Origin: Vannielia litorea
GTDB taxonomy: Bacteria; Pseudomonadota; Alphaproteobacteria; Rhodobacterales; Rhodobacteraceae
Assembly (NCBI RefSeq): GCF_019801175.1
Contig: NZ_JAHVJR010000002.1
Coordinates: 62,001 to 126,000, forward strand
Direction of reading: 5' to 3'
Length of the DNA stretch: 64,000 bases
Shown piece by piece: positions 1-9,085 of this stretch. The notes below the pieces were generated by a model. It worked only from the letters and a program-made list of their open reading frames with translations. It was not told the origin of the DNA and ran no database searches. A program made the position numbers and the translations under genes. The stretch's first letter is position 1; every line of letters starts with the position of its first letter.

Positions 1-52
1 CCCCTCCTCGCTCTCCGCCGAGGACGTGGTGCATGAGATGACGGCCCACTGA
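1..52 (+). CDS. 3' end of an unidentified gene
   Basis: An open frame enters from the left edge and stops with TGA at 50-52; the last residues read SSLSAEDVVHEMTAH. It converges on ccoP and is followed at once by a strong hairpin, which supports a real gene end. Fifteen residues are too few to name the family. Its position is notable because ccoGHIS often follows ccoNOQP in relatives, on the same strand; here a convergent gene occupies that place. Confidence 0.5.
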   Translation, partial: PSSLSAEDVVHEMTAH

Positions 53-70
53 TCGGCATAAAAATCTGAA

Positions 71-98
71 GGGCCGCCCCGATCTCCCGGGGCGGCCC
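71..98. terminator. Bidirectional hairpin between convergent genes
   Basis: A perfect 10-bp inverted repeat, GGGCCGCCCC (71-80) and GGGGCGGCCC (89-98), encloses an 8-nt loop. It lies between the end of the left-edge gene and the ccoP stop, so it can serve both strands. The plus side continues with CTCTCTGTGTTGTT, a T-rich tail. Confidence 0.8.
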
Positions 99-121
99 TC
101 TCTGTGTTGTTCCTGCGCGCC

Positions 122-1009
122 TTACTCCGCAGCCGCCTCGCCACCGCCAAGCCCGTGCACATAGGCGGAGACCGCGCGGATCTCGGCCTCGCTCAACCGG
201 GTGTTCCAGTTGGGCATCACGCCGAAGCGGGCGTTGCTCACCGAGTCCATCACATCGGCATAGCTGCTGCCGTAGAGCCAAATCGCGTCACTGAGGTTCG
301 GCGCACCCTGCTCGCGGTCGCCCTCGGCGGCCTCGCCGTGGCAGGCGGAGCAGTTGTCTTCAAACACGACCTTACCGGCCTCAACCTTTGAAGCGTCCTG
401 TGGCTCGCCAGAGAGTGACATCACGTAGTTCACCACTTGCTCAATTTCCTCTGTCTCGAGCAGTTCGTCGGTGCCGAAACGCGGCATCTCCGAGTAGCGG
501 GCCTCACCATCCGGGTCGTCCTCGTTCCGGATGCCGTGGGTCACGGTGAAGTGGATCGCCTCCATGTCGCCGCCCCAGAGCCAATCGTCATCGAGCAGGT
601 TCGGGTAGCCCTTGGCCCCCGCCGCACCCGAGCCGTGGCACTGGGCACACCACGTCCGGAACACCGCGCCACCGGCATTCTGGGCAAAACTGGCAAGCTC
701 CGTGTCGGTGCTGATCTGGTTCAGATCGGCCTCAACCAGCCGTTGCCGCATGCCTTCGTTGGCGGCATCGAAGCTGTCGATCTCGGCCTGCACTTCGGCG
801 CGGGTCGAATACCCCAAAATCCCCTCCGTTGCGCCCTTCACGAGCGGCCAGGCCGGATAGGCGATGGTGTAACCGATGCCCCAGACGATGGTGGCGTAGA
901 AGGTCCAGAGCCACCAGCGCGGCATCGGGTTGTCGTATTCCTGAATCCCGTCCCAAGTGTGGCCGGTCGTCGGAATGTCCTTCTCGGGCGTCGTCGGTTT
1001 CTTGCTCAT
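122..1009 (-). CDS. ccoP: Cytochrome c oxidase cbb3-type, subunit III (dihaem)
   Basis: CcoP is the membrane-anchored dihaem cytochrome c subunit of the high-affinity cbb3 terminal oxidase and passes electrons towards CcoO and CcoN. The 295-residue product has the family's N-terminal segment, one membrane helix at about residues 31-55, and two c-type haem sites, CAQCH at 121-125 and CSACH at 220-224, each followed by a cytochrome c fold. Length is typical. Its start ATG overlaps the ccoQ stop by four bases, so translation is probably coupled. It is last in ccoNOQP and should follow the FNR-type site upstream of ccoN. Confidence 0.97.
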   Translation of the reverse strand: MSKKPTTPEKDIPTTGHTWDGIQEYDNPMPRWWLWTFYATIVWGIGYTIAYPAWPLVKGATEGILGYSTRAEVQAEIDSFDAANEGMRQRLVEADLNQISTDTELASFAQNAGGAVFRTWCAQCHGSGAAGAKGYPNLLDDDWLWGGDMEAIHFTVTHGIRNEDDPDGEARYSEMPRFGTDELLETEEIEQVVNYVMSLSGEPQDASKVEAGKVVFEDNCSACHGEAAEGDREQGAPNLSDAIWLYGSSYADVMDSVSNARFGVMPNWNTRLSEAEIRAVSAYVHGLGGGEAAAE

Positions 1010-1197
1010 TGCTTCGCCTCCTCGAGGCCCTCGCCCGCAGGCGTCTTTTCGTTCCGGAAGATCAGATTGGCGCTCTCCTCATGGTCCTGCCGCGACCCGG
1101 GCCGAAAGGCCCAGACCACGACACCAAGGAAGAAAACGAACATGGCGAGCAGCACCCAGCTGTCGGCCAGTTCACGCATCCACGAATAGGTATCCAT
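1006..1197 (-). CDS. ccoQ: cbb3-type oxidase subunit IV
   Basis: CcoQ is a small single-helix membrane protein of the cbb3 oxidase that stabilises the complex. The 63-residue product has one hydrophobic helix at about residues 14-31 ([18 protein letters not shown]) followed by a polar cytoplasmic tail, the usual CcoQ shape. It sits between ccoO and ccoP in the canonical order, 15 bp after ccoO and overlapping ccoP. Identification rests mostly on size, topology and position, since CcoQ sequences diverge strongly. Confidence 0.93.
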   Translation of the reverse strand: MDTYSWMRELADSWVLLAMFVFFLGVVVWAFRPGSRQDHEESANLIFRNEKTPAGEGLEEAKQ

Positions 1198-1212
1198 TGC
1201 GCGCGCCCTCCC

Positions 1213-1941
1213 TTACCGGCTCTCGTCGGGCTGGAAGGTGGAGAAATCCACCATCGTGCCCAGCACCTGAAGATAGGCCACCAGCGCATCCATCTCGGTG
1301 AGCTGCGCCTGCCCGTCGAAGTTGCGCACCTGCGCAGAGTCGCCGTAACGCTCGATCAGCCCGTCATAGTCACTGTCGGGGTCGGCCTGCGCGGCAAAGT
1401 CCGCCGCCGCAGCTTCGAGCATCTCGTCGGTGTAAGGAACGCCGACCATGCGGTGCGTGGCCATCAGCTCGCCCACATGTTCACCCTCGATGGGCCGGTC
1501 GAGAAGGTAGCCGTACTTCGGCATCACGCTCTCGGGCACCACGCTCTGTGGATCGATCAGGTGATCGACATGCCATTCATCGGAGTAGCGCCCACCCACG
1601 CGGGCAAGGTCTGGCCCGGTGCGCTTGGAGCCCCATTGGAACGGGTGGTCGTACTTCGATTCCGCCGCAAGGGAGTAATGGCCGTAGCGCTCCACCTCAT
1701 CGCGCATCGGGCGGATCATCTGGCTATGGCACACATAGCAGCCCTCGCGGATGTAAATGTCGCGCCCGGTCAGCTCCAGCGGGCTATAGGGCCGCACCCC
1801 CTCCACATCCTCGATGGTGTTGTCGAGGTAGAAGAGCGGGGCGATCTCCACGATGCCACCCACGGTGACAACGAGGAAGGAGCCCACCAGCAGCAGCGTA
1901 GCATTGGTTTCTAGGATCTTGTGCTTGTCGAGAAGTGCCAT
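1213..1941 (-). CDS. ccoO: cbb3-type oxidase subunit II (monohaem)
   Basis: CcoO is the monohaem cytochrome c subunit that relays electrons from CcoP to the catalytic CcoN. The 242-residue protein has an N-terminal membrane anchor at about residues 14-33 and a single CYVCH haem site at 68-72, followed by the conserved SQMIRP segment. Length is standard. It lies 14 bp downstream of ccoN and 15 bp upstream of ccoQ, so it is clearly in the same operon. Confidence 0.97.
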   Translation of the reverse strand: MALLDKHKILETNATLLLVGSFLVVTVGGIVEIAPLFYLDNTIEDVEGVRPYSPLELTGRDIYIREGCYVCHSQMIRPMRDEVERYGHYSLAAESKYDHPFQWGSKRTGPDLARVGGRYSDEWHVDHLIDPQSVVPESVMPKYGYLLDRPIEGEHVGELMATHRMVGVPYTDEMLEAAAADFAAQADPDSDYDGLIERYGDSAQVRNFDGQAQLTEMDALVAYLQVLGTMVDFSTFQPDESR

Positions 1942-1955
1942 TGCTCCGGCCCTCC

Positions 1956-3566
1956 TTATTCAGCGGCGACGGCGGCGGCGGCAGGCATGCGAGCCTCACC
2001 CTTCCGCACCGTCATCCACAGGTTCCAGGCCATGATCAGCGCACCGGCAAGGTAGAGCACCCCGCCCAGAGCCCGGACCACATACATCGGGAATTTCGCG
2101 CTCACCGTGTCGGCGAAGGCATTCACCAGGAAGCCGTTGGCGTCCACTTCACGCCACATCAGGCCTTCCATGATCCCGGTCACCCACATCGAGGAGGCGT
2201 AAAGAACGATCCCGATGGTCGCGAGCCAGAAGTGCCAGTTGACGGCGGGCAGGCTATAGAGCTTGGCCCGGTTCCACAGGCGCGGCACGAGGAAGTAGAG
2301 CGCCCCGAAGGTGATCATCCCGTTCCAGCCGAGCGCACCGGAATGCACATGGCCAATGGTCCAGTCGGTGTAGTGGCTGAGGCTGTTCACCGCGCGGATC
2401 GACATCATCGGCCCTTCGAAGGTGGACATGCCGTAAAAGCCGATGGAGACGATCATCATCCGGATGATCGGGTCGGTGCGCAGCTTGTCCCATGCGCCCG
2501 AAAGCGTCATCAGACCGTTGATCATGCCACCCCAGCTGGGCATCCAGAGCACGATCGAGAACACCATGCCGAGGGTCGAGGCCCAGTCGGGCAGCGCGGT
2601 GTAATGCAGGTGGTGCGGACCGGCCCAGATGTAGAGGAAGATCAGTGCCCAGAAGTGGATGATGCTCAGCTTGTAGGAGTAGACCGGCCGCTCGGCCTGC
2701 TTGGGCACGAAGTAATACATCATCCCCAAGAAGCCCGCGGTCAGGAAGAAGCCCACCGCGTTGTGGCCATACCACCATTGGGTCATGGCATCCTGCACAC
2801 CTGCAAACACCTGCACCGACTTGGAGCCGAAGATGCTGACAGGGATGCTCAGGTTGTTGACCACATGCAGCAGGGCCACGGTGACGATGAAGCTCAGGAA
2901 GAACCAGTTCGCCACGTAGATGTGCTTTTCTTTCCGGGTCATGATCGTGCCGAGGAACACCAACAGGTAGGCCACCCAGACAAGCGTGAGCCAGAGGTCC
3001 ACGTACCACTCCGGCTCGGCGTATTCCTTGCTCTGCGTCGCGCCGAGCAGGTAGCCGGTGGCCGCCAGAACGATGAACAGGTTGTAGCCCCAGAATACGA
3101 ACCACGCGAGGTTGCCGCCCCACAGCCGCGCCGCACTGGTGCGCTGAACGATGTAGAAGCTCGTTGCGATCAGGGCATTGCCCCCAAAGGCGAAGATCAC
3201 CGCCGAGGTGTGCAGCGGGCGCAGCCGTCCGAAGTTGCCGATGCCGTCACCGAGCAGGTGAAAGTTCAACTGCGGGAATGCGAGCTGAAAGGCGATGAAG
3301 GTGCCGACCAGAAAGCCGACAACGCCCCAGAAGGCCGTGGCGACCACGCCGTAGCGCACCACCCCGTCCATATAGCCTTCCGCGTTGACGGCAGGCGCCG
3401 GTTTTTCCTCCCAGGTGGTGCGTACCGCCCAGATGAACATCCCCGCCGCAACGGCGAAGATGATCAGAGCGTGCACCATATAGGCCAGGTCGCGTGCATA
3501 GTTCGCAGCAATCGCCGCGAGCAACGCGATCAGGCCGAACAGCACGATCTTCACGTAGTCCCACAT
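1956..3566 (-). CDS. ccoN: cbb3-type oxidase subunit I (catalytic)
   Basis: CcoN is the haem-copper catalytic subunit that binds haem b, haem b3 and CuB and reduces oxygen. The 536-residue product has about twelve membrane helices and the conserved histidine regions, including [25 protein letters not shown] and the HVHSGALGW segment. I chose the ATG giving MWDYVKIV because an AAGGGA ribosome site lies seven to eight bases before it; a longer frame upstream lacks this. An FNR-type palindrome lies about 100 bp upstream, which fits induction at low oxygen. Confidence 0.97.
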   Translation of the reverse strand: MWDYVKIVLFGLIALLAAIAANYARDLAYMVHALIIFAVAAGMFIWAVRTTWEEKPAPAVNAEGYMDGVVRYGVVATAFWGVVGFLVGTFIAFQLAFPQLNFHLLGDGIGNFGRLRPLHTSAVIFAFGGNALIATSFYIVQRTSAARLWGGNLAWFVFWGYNLFIVLAATGYLLGATQSKEYAEPEWYVDLWLTLVWVAYLLVFLGTIMTRKEKHIYVANWFFLSFIVTVALLHVVNNLSIPVSIFGSKSVQVFAGVQDAMTQWWYGHNAVGFFLTAGFLGMMYYFVPKQAERPVYSYKLSIIHFWALIFLYIWAGPHHLHYTALPDWASTLGMVFSIVLWMPSWGGMINGLMTLSGAWDKLRTDPIIRMMIVSIGFYGMSTFEGPMMSIRAVNSLSHYTDWTIGHVHSGALGWNGMITFGALYFLVPRLWNRAKLYSLPAVNWHFWLATIGIVLYASSMWVTGIMEGLMWREVDANGFLVNAFADTVSAKFPMYVVRALGGVLYLAGALIMAWNLWMTVRKGEARMPAAAAVAAE

Positions 3567-3666
3567 GACGTTTCCCTTCTTTGTCCTCACGCGGGCCACA
3601 GCGGGAATCCCCCCGGCACGGGCCTGCGAATTGTGGGCAAACTCTTCTGAAACGGGCGGTGCGTCC

Positions 3667-3680
3667 TTGATTCAGGTCAA
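3667..3680. promoter_or_regulatory. FNR/FnrL binding site, ccoN-usp divergent region
   Basis: The sequence TTGATTCAGGTCAA is close to the FNR consensus TTGAT-N4-ATCAA (one mismatch). It sits 100 bp before ccoN and about 83 bp before usp, so it can serve either divergent gene. The regulator FnrL is encoded two genes away, and a second box of the same form precedes hemN. Confidence 0.85.
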
Positions 3681-3762
3681 TTTCCGCGCGCGCCGTTTGC
3701 GGCACTCTCCAAGCAGCAACATGGCGGCCATGTCTGCCCTTCAGTCGCGTGAGGAAATGACG

Positions 3763-4617
3763 ATGATGGATCCGAAAACGATACTCGCCCCCCTGCTCGA
3801 ACCGCTCTCTGAGGGCGCACCGCATGCGCTGGCCTTGGGCCACGCCGAGGCGCTGGCCGATGCCTTCGACGCGCATCTCGAAGTGATCGGGATCGGCTGC
3901 GACCGCACCCAGATCGGCTACTATTACGCAGGCGCCACCGCGGTGGTGCAGCAGGAAACCTACAACGAGGCCCACGCGGCCACCGAGCAGATCGAGGCCT
4001 CCGCGCGCGCGCACCTCAAAGCCTCACCGCTGCGCTGGTCGGTCGAGAGTGCCGTGGGCCAGATGGGGGTCCTCGCGGGCCTGATCACCTCGCGCGCCCG
4101 CTTTGCCGATCTGGTGGTGATGCCCGCCCCCTACAGCAGCGGCAAAGGCCCGGAGTACGAGATCGCGCTGGAGGCCGCCCTGTTTGACAGCCACGCGCCA
4201 GTGATGGTCGTGCCAGAGGCCGCGGCAGCGCCGGTGCGCCCGCGCCGCGCCGTGCTGGCCTGGAACCAGAGTCCCGAGGCGCTCGCCGCCATCCGTCGGG
4301 CCATGCCGCTGCTGGCTGGCTCCGATCTGGTCAACATCGCCATTATCGACCCGCCGCGCCACGGCCCCGAACGCTCCGACCCGGGCGGCGCGCTGAGCCA
4401 GATGCTCACCCGCCACGGGCTGCGCTGCGAAATCTCGGTGCTGTCGCGCACCATGCCGAAAGTGTCAGACGTGCTCTCCCGCCATGTGGCGGACTTCGGG
4501 GCGGAAATGTTGGTGATGGGCGCCTACGGACACTCCCGATTCCGCGAGGCGATTCTCGGCGGGGCCACTCGTGACGTTTTGGAAGAGCCGCCGGTGCCGG
4601 TGTTCATGGCGCGGTGA
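3763..4617 (+). CDS. Tandem UspA-domain universal stress protein
   Basis: The product of about 284 residues carries two universal stress protein domains in tandem. The first begins KTILAPLLEPL and the second RRAVLAWNQSPEAL; the C-terminus holds the nucleotide-loop region MGAYGHSRFREAILGG, with the G-x2-G-x9-G(S/T) type of spacing partly changed. Three nearby ATGs exist (3757, 3763, 3766); GAGGAA at 3751-3756 is best placed for 3763 or 3766. Divergent from ccoN across an FNR-type box and convergent with fnrL. In Rhodobacter relatives a usp gene is found at this place, so a role under low oxygen is inferred. Confidence 0.9.
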   Translation: MMDPKTILAPLLEPLSEGAPHALALGHAEALADAFDAHLEVIGIGCDRTQIGYYYAGATAVVQQETYNEAHAATEQIEASARAHLKASPLRWSVESAVGQMGVLAGLITSRARFADLVVMPAPYSSGKGPEYEIALEAALFDSHAPVMVVPEAAAAPVRPRRAVLAWNQSPEALAAIRRAMPLLAGSDLVNIAIIDPPRHGPERSDPGGALSQMLTRHGLRCEISVLSRTMPKVSDVLSRHVADFGAEMLVMGAYGHSRFREAILGGATRDVLEEPPVPVFMAR

Positions 4618-4665
4618 GGCTTGTGCCCCTTGGTGAGTTGGTTCCCACCGCGCGACTGATCCGAG

Positions 4666-4686
4666 GGGTGGGAGACCCTACCACCC
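4666..4686. terminator. Weak hairpin between usp and fnrL
   Basis: GGGTGG (4666-4671) pairs with CCACCC (4681-4686) around a 9-nt loop in the 72-bp gap between these convergent genes. There is no T-run, so it is only a candidate terminator. Confidence 0.35.
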
Positions 4687-4689
4687 GGC

Positions 4690-5439
4690 TCAGGCCATCA
4701 ACCCGCCGTCCGAATCGTCCCCGGTCTCGGCAAGCAGCGCATCGTAGCTCGGCACCCTTACACGGCGCTTGCCTTCGAGCGCGATGATCCCGTCTTTCTT
4801 CAGCGCCGAGACCTGGCGGCTCACGGTTTCAAGCGTCAGGCCAAGATAATCGGCCATCGCTTCGCGGGTGAGCGGCAGATCAAACACCATTTCGTCGCCC
4901 ACCGGCCCTCCAAGCCCCAGCGAGGCATCCCGCCGCCCGATGATGGAAAGCAGGCTGGCGATCTTTTCCCGAGCCGTCTTCCGGCCGAGGATCAGCATCC
5001 ACTCCCGCGCCGCATCCAGCTCATCCAGCGTCATCTGCAAGAGCCGCTGGGCAACATGCGGGGTGGTCTCCATCAGGTGCTCAAACGGCTTCCGGCGGAA
5101 ACAGCACATCGTCAGGTCGGTCACCGCCGTCACATCATAGGCCGCCTGCTCGCGGCCCGGACGGCCAACAAAATCCGACGGCAGCAGCAGGCCGACCATC
5201 TGCGTCCGCCCGTCTTCCATCGTCTGGCTGAGCGTGGCCACACCGCTGACGATGGAGCCGACAAAGTCCATGTGATCACCCGACCAGATCAGCGTCTGCC
5301 CCGGCTCGAAGCTGCGGTAATACTTGATCTCTTCCAGCCGCGCGAGCTCGTCATCATCACAACGGGCGCACACCGCACGGTGGCGGATCGGGCAGGAGCC
5401 GCAGTCGTGTGACGTGAACTGGATGTCGAGGACGGCCAT
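4690..5439 (-). CDS. fnrL: Oxygen-responsive Crp/Fnr-family regulator FnrL
   Basis: FnrL senses oxygen through a [4Fe-4S] cluster and activates low-oxygen genes. The 249-residue product has the N-terminal cysteines C13, C16, C24 and C27 (motif CGSCPIRHRAVCARC), a cyclic-nucleotide-type beta-roll, a central cysteine pair (TMCCFRRKPF) that would supply the fourth ligand, and a C-terminal Crp-type helix-turn-helix with ADYLGLTLETVSRQVSALK. I start at the ATG giving MAVLDIQ, close to relatives; a TTG further upstream would fall inside the FNR box. It diverges from hemN with one FNR-type box between, so autoregulation is likely. Confidence 0.96.
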   Translation of the reverse strand: MAVLDIQFTSHDCGSCPIRHRAVCARCDDDELARLEEIKYYRSFEPGQTLIWSGDHMDFVGSIVSGVATLSQTMEDGRTQMVGLLLPSDFVGRPGREQAAYDVTAVTDLTMCCFRRKPFEHLMETTPHVAQRLLQMTLDELDAAREWMLILGRKTAREKIASLLSIIGRRDASLGLGGPVGDEMVFDLPLTREAMADYLGLTLETVSRQVSALKKDGIIALEGKRRVRVPSYDALLAETGDDSDGGLMA

Positions 5440-5449
5440 TTTGTACCTG

Positions 5450-5463
5450 TTGATCTGGGTCAA
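5450..5463. promoter_or_regulatory. FNR/FnrL binding site, fnrL-hemN divergent region
   Basis: TTGATCTGGGTCAA matches the FNR consensus with the same two half-sites (TTGAT and GTCAA) as the box before ccoN. It begins 11 bp before the fnrL start codon and ends 36 bp before hemN. Its nearness to fnrL suggests repression of fnrL, while hemN could be activated only if its promoter lies close by. Confidence 0.85.
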
Positions 5464-5498
5464 GGCACCCCGGTGCCTCAGGGCCGTAATCTAGGCCA

Positions 5499-6851
5499 AT
5501 GGAAACCACCACACAACTTGCCCGCCACGGCCTCTTTGACGCACGTGTGCCCCGCTACACCAGCTACCCGACCGCCCCGCATTTTGCCGGGGGTGTGGAT
5601 GGCAACCGCTTCACCGAATGGCTCCGCGCGATCCCCGAGAACGGTCAGATCTCGCTTTATATCCACGTGCCCTTCTGCCGCCGGCTCTGCTGGTTCTGCG
5701 CCTGCCGCACGCAGGGCACATCCTCCGCCGAGCCGGTTCGGGCGTATCTCGAGGTGCTCAAAACCGAAATCGCCATGCTTGGCCGTCACCTTGCACCCGG
5801 CGTGCGGCTGAGCCGGATGCATTGGGGCGGCGGCACGCCCACCCTGATGGACGCCGGGCAAATGGCCGAACTGGCCGAGGCGGTCGAAACCGTGGTGCCG
5901 ATGGCACCCGGCGCGGAGTTTTCGGTCGAGATCGACCCGAACGAGATCGACGAAACCCGCCTCGATGCGCTGGCCGCGGCAGGCATGACCCGCGCCTCCA
6001 TCGGCGTGCAAGACTTCGACCCCGAGATTCAAAAGGTCATCGGCCGCGACCAGAGCTATGAGCTGACCGCCCGCGCGGTCGAGATGATCAGAGCTCGCGG
6101 GATCGAGAGCCTGAACGCCGATATCCTCTTCGGCCTGCCGCACCAGTCCGATGAACGCATGGCCAGCTCGGTGCAGAAGCTGCTGTCACTCTCACCCGAC
6201 CGGGTGGCGCTCTATGGCTACGCCCACGTGCCGTGGATGGCCAAGCGCCAATCGCTCCTGCCGACCGATGCGCTGCCTACGCCGGAACAGCGTTTGGGAC
6301 TCTTCGAGACAGCCCGGCGCCTGTTCTGCTGGGATGGTTATGACGAGATCGGAATCGACCATTTCGCCCGCCCCGGCGATGGCCTCGCCCGTGCGCTGGC
6401 CGAGGGCCGCCTGCGCCGCAATTTTCAGGGTTACACCGACGATACCGCCACCGCGCTAGTCGGCCTCGGGGCCTCGTCGATCTCGCGCTTCCCACAAGGC
6501 TACGCGCAAAACGCCTCCGCCACCTCTGCATACATCCGCGATGTGCGCGAGGGCCGCTTCGCCACCGCGCGGGGCCATGTGTTCAGCAAGGAAGACCTCT
6601 GGCGTGGCCAGATCATCGAGCAACTGATGTGCGAGTTCCGCTGCGATATCGACCAGATCACCGCCGTAGGGGCACGCCCCGATTGGGTGCGCAGCGTGCT
6701 CTCGGGCATCGCCGCCCGCTTCAGCGGGGTGGTCACCCAGTCCTCCACCGGTATCCAGATCCCGCCCGAGGCACGCCCGCTCACACGGGTCATCGCGCGC
6801 GCGGCGGATGCCTACGACCTGTCCCGCGCGGGCCACAGCTCGGCAATCTGA
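5499..6851 (+). CDS. hemN: Oxygen-independent coproporphyrinogen III oxidase
   Basis: HemN is a radical SAM enzyme that decarboxylates coproporphyrinogen III to protoporphyrinogen IX without oxygen, in haem synthesis. The 450-residue product carries the radical-SAM cysteines at about C60, C64 and C67 with a following C69 (HVPFCRRLCWFCACR), the preceding PRYTSYPTAPHF segment typical of HemN, the GGGTPT loop and the C-terminal HemN domain. Full length. It diverges from fnrL across an FNR-type box, and haem is needed for the neighbouring cbb3 oxidase. Rhodobacter hemN/hemZ occupies the same locus. Confidence 0.96.
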   Translation: METTTQLARHGLFDARVPRYTSYPTAPHFAGGVDGNRFTEWLRAIPENGQISLYIHVPFCRRLCWFCACRTQGTSSAEPVRAYLEVLKTEIAMLGRHLAPGVRLSRMHWGGGTPTLMDAGQMAELAEAVETVVPMAPGAEFSVEIDPNEIDETRLDALAAAGMTRASIGVQDFDPEIQKVIGRDQSYELTARAVEMIRARGIESLNADILFGLPHQSDERMASSVQKLLSLSPDRVALYGYAHVPWMAKRQSLLPTDALPTPEQRLGLFETARRLFCWDGYDEIGIDHFARPGDGLARALAEGRLRRNFQGYTDDTATALVGLGASSISRFPQGYAQNASATSAYIRDVREGRFATARGHVFSKEDLWRGQIIEQLMCEFRCDIDQITAVGARPDWVRSVLSGIAARFSGVVTQSSTGIQIPPEARPLTRVIARAADAYDLSRAGHSSAI

Positions 6852-6857
6852 TCCGCC

Positions 6858-7484
6858 TCATCTGCGCGGCGAGGCATCTTCTCCCGCGATCACGGCAGCA
6901 AGCCGCCCGCGCGTTTCGGGCGTGAAGTGAAAGGCCTGCCAGCCCAGCGCGCGGGCAGCTTGCACATTGGCGAGGGTGTCGTCGACGAAGAGGCACTCTG
7001 CCGGTGACACAGAGAGTGCTTCACTCACCGCCTCGAAAAACCCCGCCTCCGGCTTGCCCACGCCCAACTCGCCCGAACAGAACAGCCCATCGACCCACAA
7101 CATCCAATCGGTCTGCTCACGGATGTAGCGACCACGTCGCGCCTCGTTGTTGGTGGCGATCACCTGCGCCATGCCATCGGCCTTGAGCCGGGCCAACAGC
7201 ACTTTCATCTCCTCATCCGGGTTGTCGTCGCGCTTGAACCAGTAGTCGATCAGCGCCTCGGCCCCCGGCGCATGGCCCACCACCTCGCACCAGCCACGCA
7301 CCCGGTCGGCGAGGTCTTCACGCCCCTCGATCACCTCACGAAAGCCTTCTCCGAAGACCGCGCGCTGAAACCCGGCAAGTCTCTGCCCGGTGTCGCGCTC
7401 GAAGTTCTCTGCCCAAAGAAACCGCCCGTTCTCAACGCAGCGGTTCAGCACCCCGTCGAAATCCCAAGCGATGGCCCGGATCAC
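6858..7484 (-). CDS. HAD-superfamily hydrolase
   Basis: The 208-residue protein has HAD motif I as DFDGVL at residues 8-13, with the nucleophile D8 and acid/base D10, and the motif IV region FVDDTLANVQAARALGW near the C-terminus, as in the YihX/epoxide-hydrolase-like HAD group. The substrate cannot be told from sequence. Its start overlaps the yejF stop by four bases, so it is the last gene of the yej operon and may be co-translated with the transporter. It converges on hemN with a gap of only 6 bp. Confidence 0.85.
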   Translation of the reverse strand: MIRAIAWDFDGVLNRCVENGRFLWAENFERDTGQRLAGFQRAVFGEGFREVIEGREDLADRVRGWCEVVGHAPGAEALIDYWFKRDDNPDEEMKVLLARLKADGMAQVIATNNEARRGRYIREQTDWMLWVDGLFCSGELGVGKPEAGFFEAVSEALSVSPAECLFVDDTLANVQAARALGWQAFHFTPETRGRLAAVIAGEDASPRR

Positions 7485-9085
7485 GCCTCGCCCGCGCCCG
7501 GCAGGTCGAAGGCCGCATCCATGAGCGTGCGGGTGTACTCGGTCTTTGGCGCATCGAAGACCTCTGCCGCAGGCCCGGCCTCCACCACATCGCCCTGACG
7601 CATAACCATGACCTTGTGGCTGAGCGCCCGCACAACCCGCAGGTCGTGGCTGATGAAGAGATAGGCCAGCCCGTACTTCTGCTGTAGGTCACGCAGCAAA
7701 TCAACGATCTGCACCTGCACCGTCATGTCGAGCGCCGAGGTCGGCTCATCGAGCACCACCAGCCGAGGCCGGAGGATCATCGCGCGGGCAATCGCGATCC
7801 GCTGCCGCTGCCCGCCCGAAAACTCATGAGGATAGCGGTCCATCACCGAGGGGTCGAGCCCGACCTCGGTGAGCATCTGGGCCACCAGCTCGCGCGGGTT
7901 CTGGCCCTTTTCCACGCCATGCACCCCCAGCCCCTCGGCCACGATCTGCGCCACCGTCAGGCGCGGGCTGAGGCTGCCGAAGGGGTCTTGGAACACGATC
8001 TGCATATGCCGCCGCAGCTCGCGCATCTGGCGGGTCTTCCAGCCCTGAATATTGTCGCCAAGGTAATAGATCGGCCCGTCCGACCGGATCAGCCGCATGA
8101 TCGCCAGCGCCAGCGTTGTCTTGCCCGAGCCACTCTCGCCCACGATCCCGACGGTCTCGCCCGCGCGCACAGAAAGGCTGGCGGCGTTCACCGCCTTCAC
8201 ATGGCCCACGGTGCGCTTGAGCAACCCAGCCTGGATCGGGAACCAGATGCGCAGGTCTTCGGTGCGCACGATCTCATCCGCCCCGGCAGCAATCGCCGGT
8301 GGCCCGCCCTGCGGCGCGGCGCCGAGCAGCTTCTTGGTGTAGTCGTGCTTCGGGCTGCCGAAGATCTCCTGCGTCGGCCCGGCCTCGACGATCTCGCCGT
8401 CCTTCATGACGCAGACCCGATCGGCAATCGCCTGCACGATCCCGAGGTCATGGGTAATGAACAGCAGGCTCATCTGCCGCTTCTGCTTCAGCTCAGCCAG
8501 CAGGTCGAGGATCTGGGCCTGAATGGTCACGTCGAGCGCGGTGGTCGGCTCGTCGGCGATCAGCAGGTCGGGGTTGTTGGCCAGCGCCATGGCGATCATC
8601 ACCCGCTGCCGCTGCCCGCCCGAAAGCTGGTGCGGATAGGCGCCAAGGCGGCTTTCCGGGTCGTGAATGCCCACGTCTTCCAGCAGCTCCACAATCCGAC
8701 CGCGCGCCTCGCTGCGCTTGATGCCCTGGTGCAGCTCGAGGCTCTCGGCCAGCTGCTTTTCCAGCGTGTGGAGCGGGTTGAGCGAGGTCATCGGCTCCTG
8801 AAAGATGAAGGAGATGTCGTTGCCGCGCACCTCCATCAGCTTCTGCTCGTCCGCGCCCACCATCTGCTGGCCCCTGTAGCGCACTGATCCCTGTACCCGG
8901 GCGCTGTCGCCCAAGAGGCTCACAGTTGAAAGCGCGGTCACCGACTTGCCAGAGCCGCTCTCACCCACCAGCGCCACCGTCTCGCCCTTGCCGACGGTAA
9001 AGCTCACGCCTTTCACGGCATGGGTCGTCTCGCCATCCTGCCGGAACGAAACCTTCAGCCCCTCGACCTCAAGCACCGCGCTCAC
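7481..9085 (-). CDS. yejF: Peptide ABC transporter, fused double ATPase (YejF type)
   Basis: One 534-residue chain carries two ABC ATPase domains. The first has Walker A GESGSGKS at 41-48 and signature LSGGQRQR at about 154-161; the second has GESGSGKT at about 316-323 and signature FSGGQRQR near 425. Each is followed by the oligopeptide-ATPase C-terminal extension. This double form is typical of YejF, which drives uptake of peptides. The start is GTG and overlaps the yejE stop (GTGA), so coupling is expected. The HAD hydrolase follows with another four-base overlap. Confidence 0.93.
   Translation of the reverse strand: MSAVLEVEGLKVSFRQDGETTHAVKGVSFTVGKGETVALVGESGSGKSVTALSTVSLLGDSARVQGSVRYRGQQMVGADEQKLMEVRGNDISFIFQEPMTSLNPLHTLEKQLAESLELHQGIKRSEARGRIVELLEDVGIHDPESRLGAYPHQLSGGQRQRVMIAMALANNPDLLIADEPTTALDVTIQAQILDLLAELKQKRQMSLLFITHDLGIVQAIADRVCVMKDGEIVEAGPTQEIFGSPKHDYTKKLLGAAPQGGPPAIAAGADEIVRTEDLRIWFPIQAGLLKRTVGHVKAVNAASLSVRAGETVGIVGESGSGKTTLALAIMRLIRSDGPIYYLGDNIQGWKTRQMRELRRHMQIVFQDPFGSLSPRLTVAQIVAEGLGVHGVEKGQNPRELVAQMLTEVGLDPSVMDRYPHEFSGGQRQRIAIARAMILRPRLVVLDEPTSALDMTVQVQIVDLLRDLQQKYGLAYLFISHDLRVVRALSHKVMVMRQGDVVEAGPAAEVFDAPKTEYTRTLMDAAFDLPGAGEA

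Noticed and set aside
1935..3650. A 571-codon open frame opposite ccoN
   Set aside because: CcoN is unmistakable on the minus strand, and the plus-strand translation is rich in His, Asp and Gly without any family motif.
5437..5463. An earlier TTG start for fnrL
   Set aside because: It would place the FNR box inside the coding sequence and add residues absent from relatives; ATG at 5439 fits the family.
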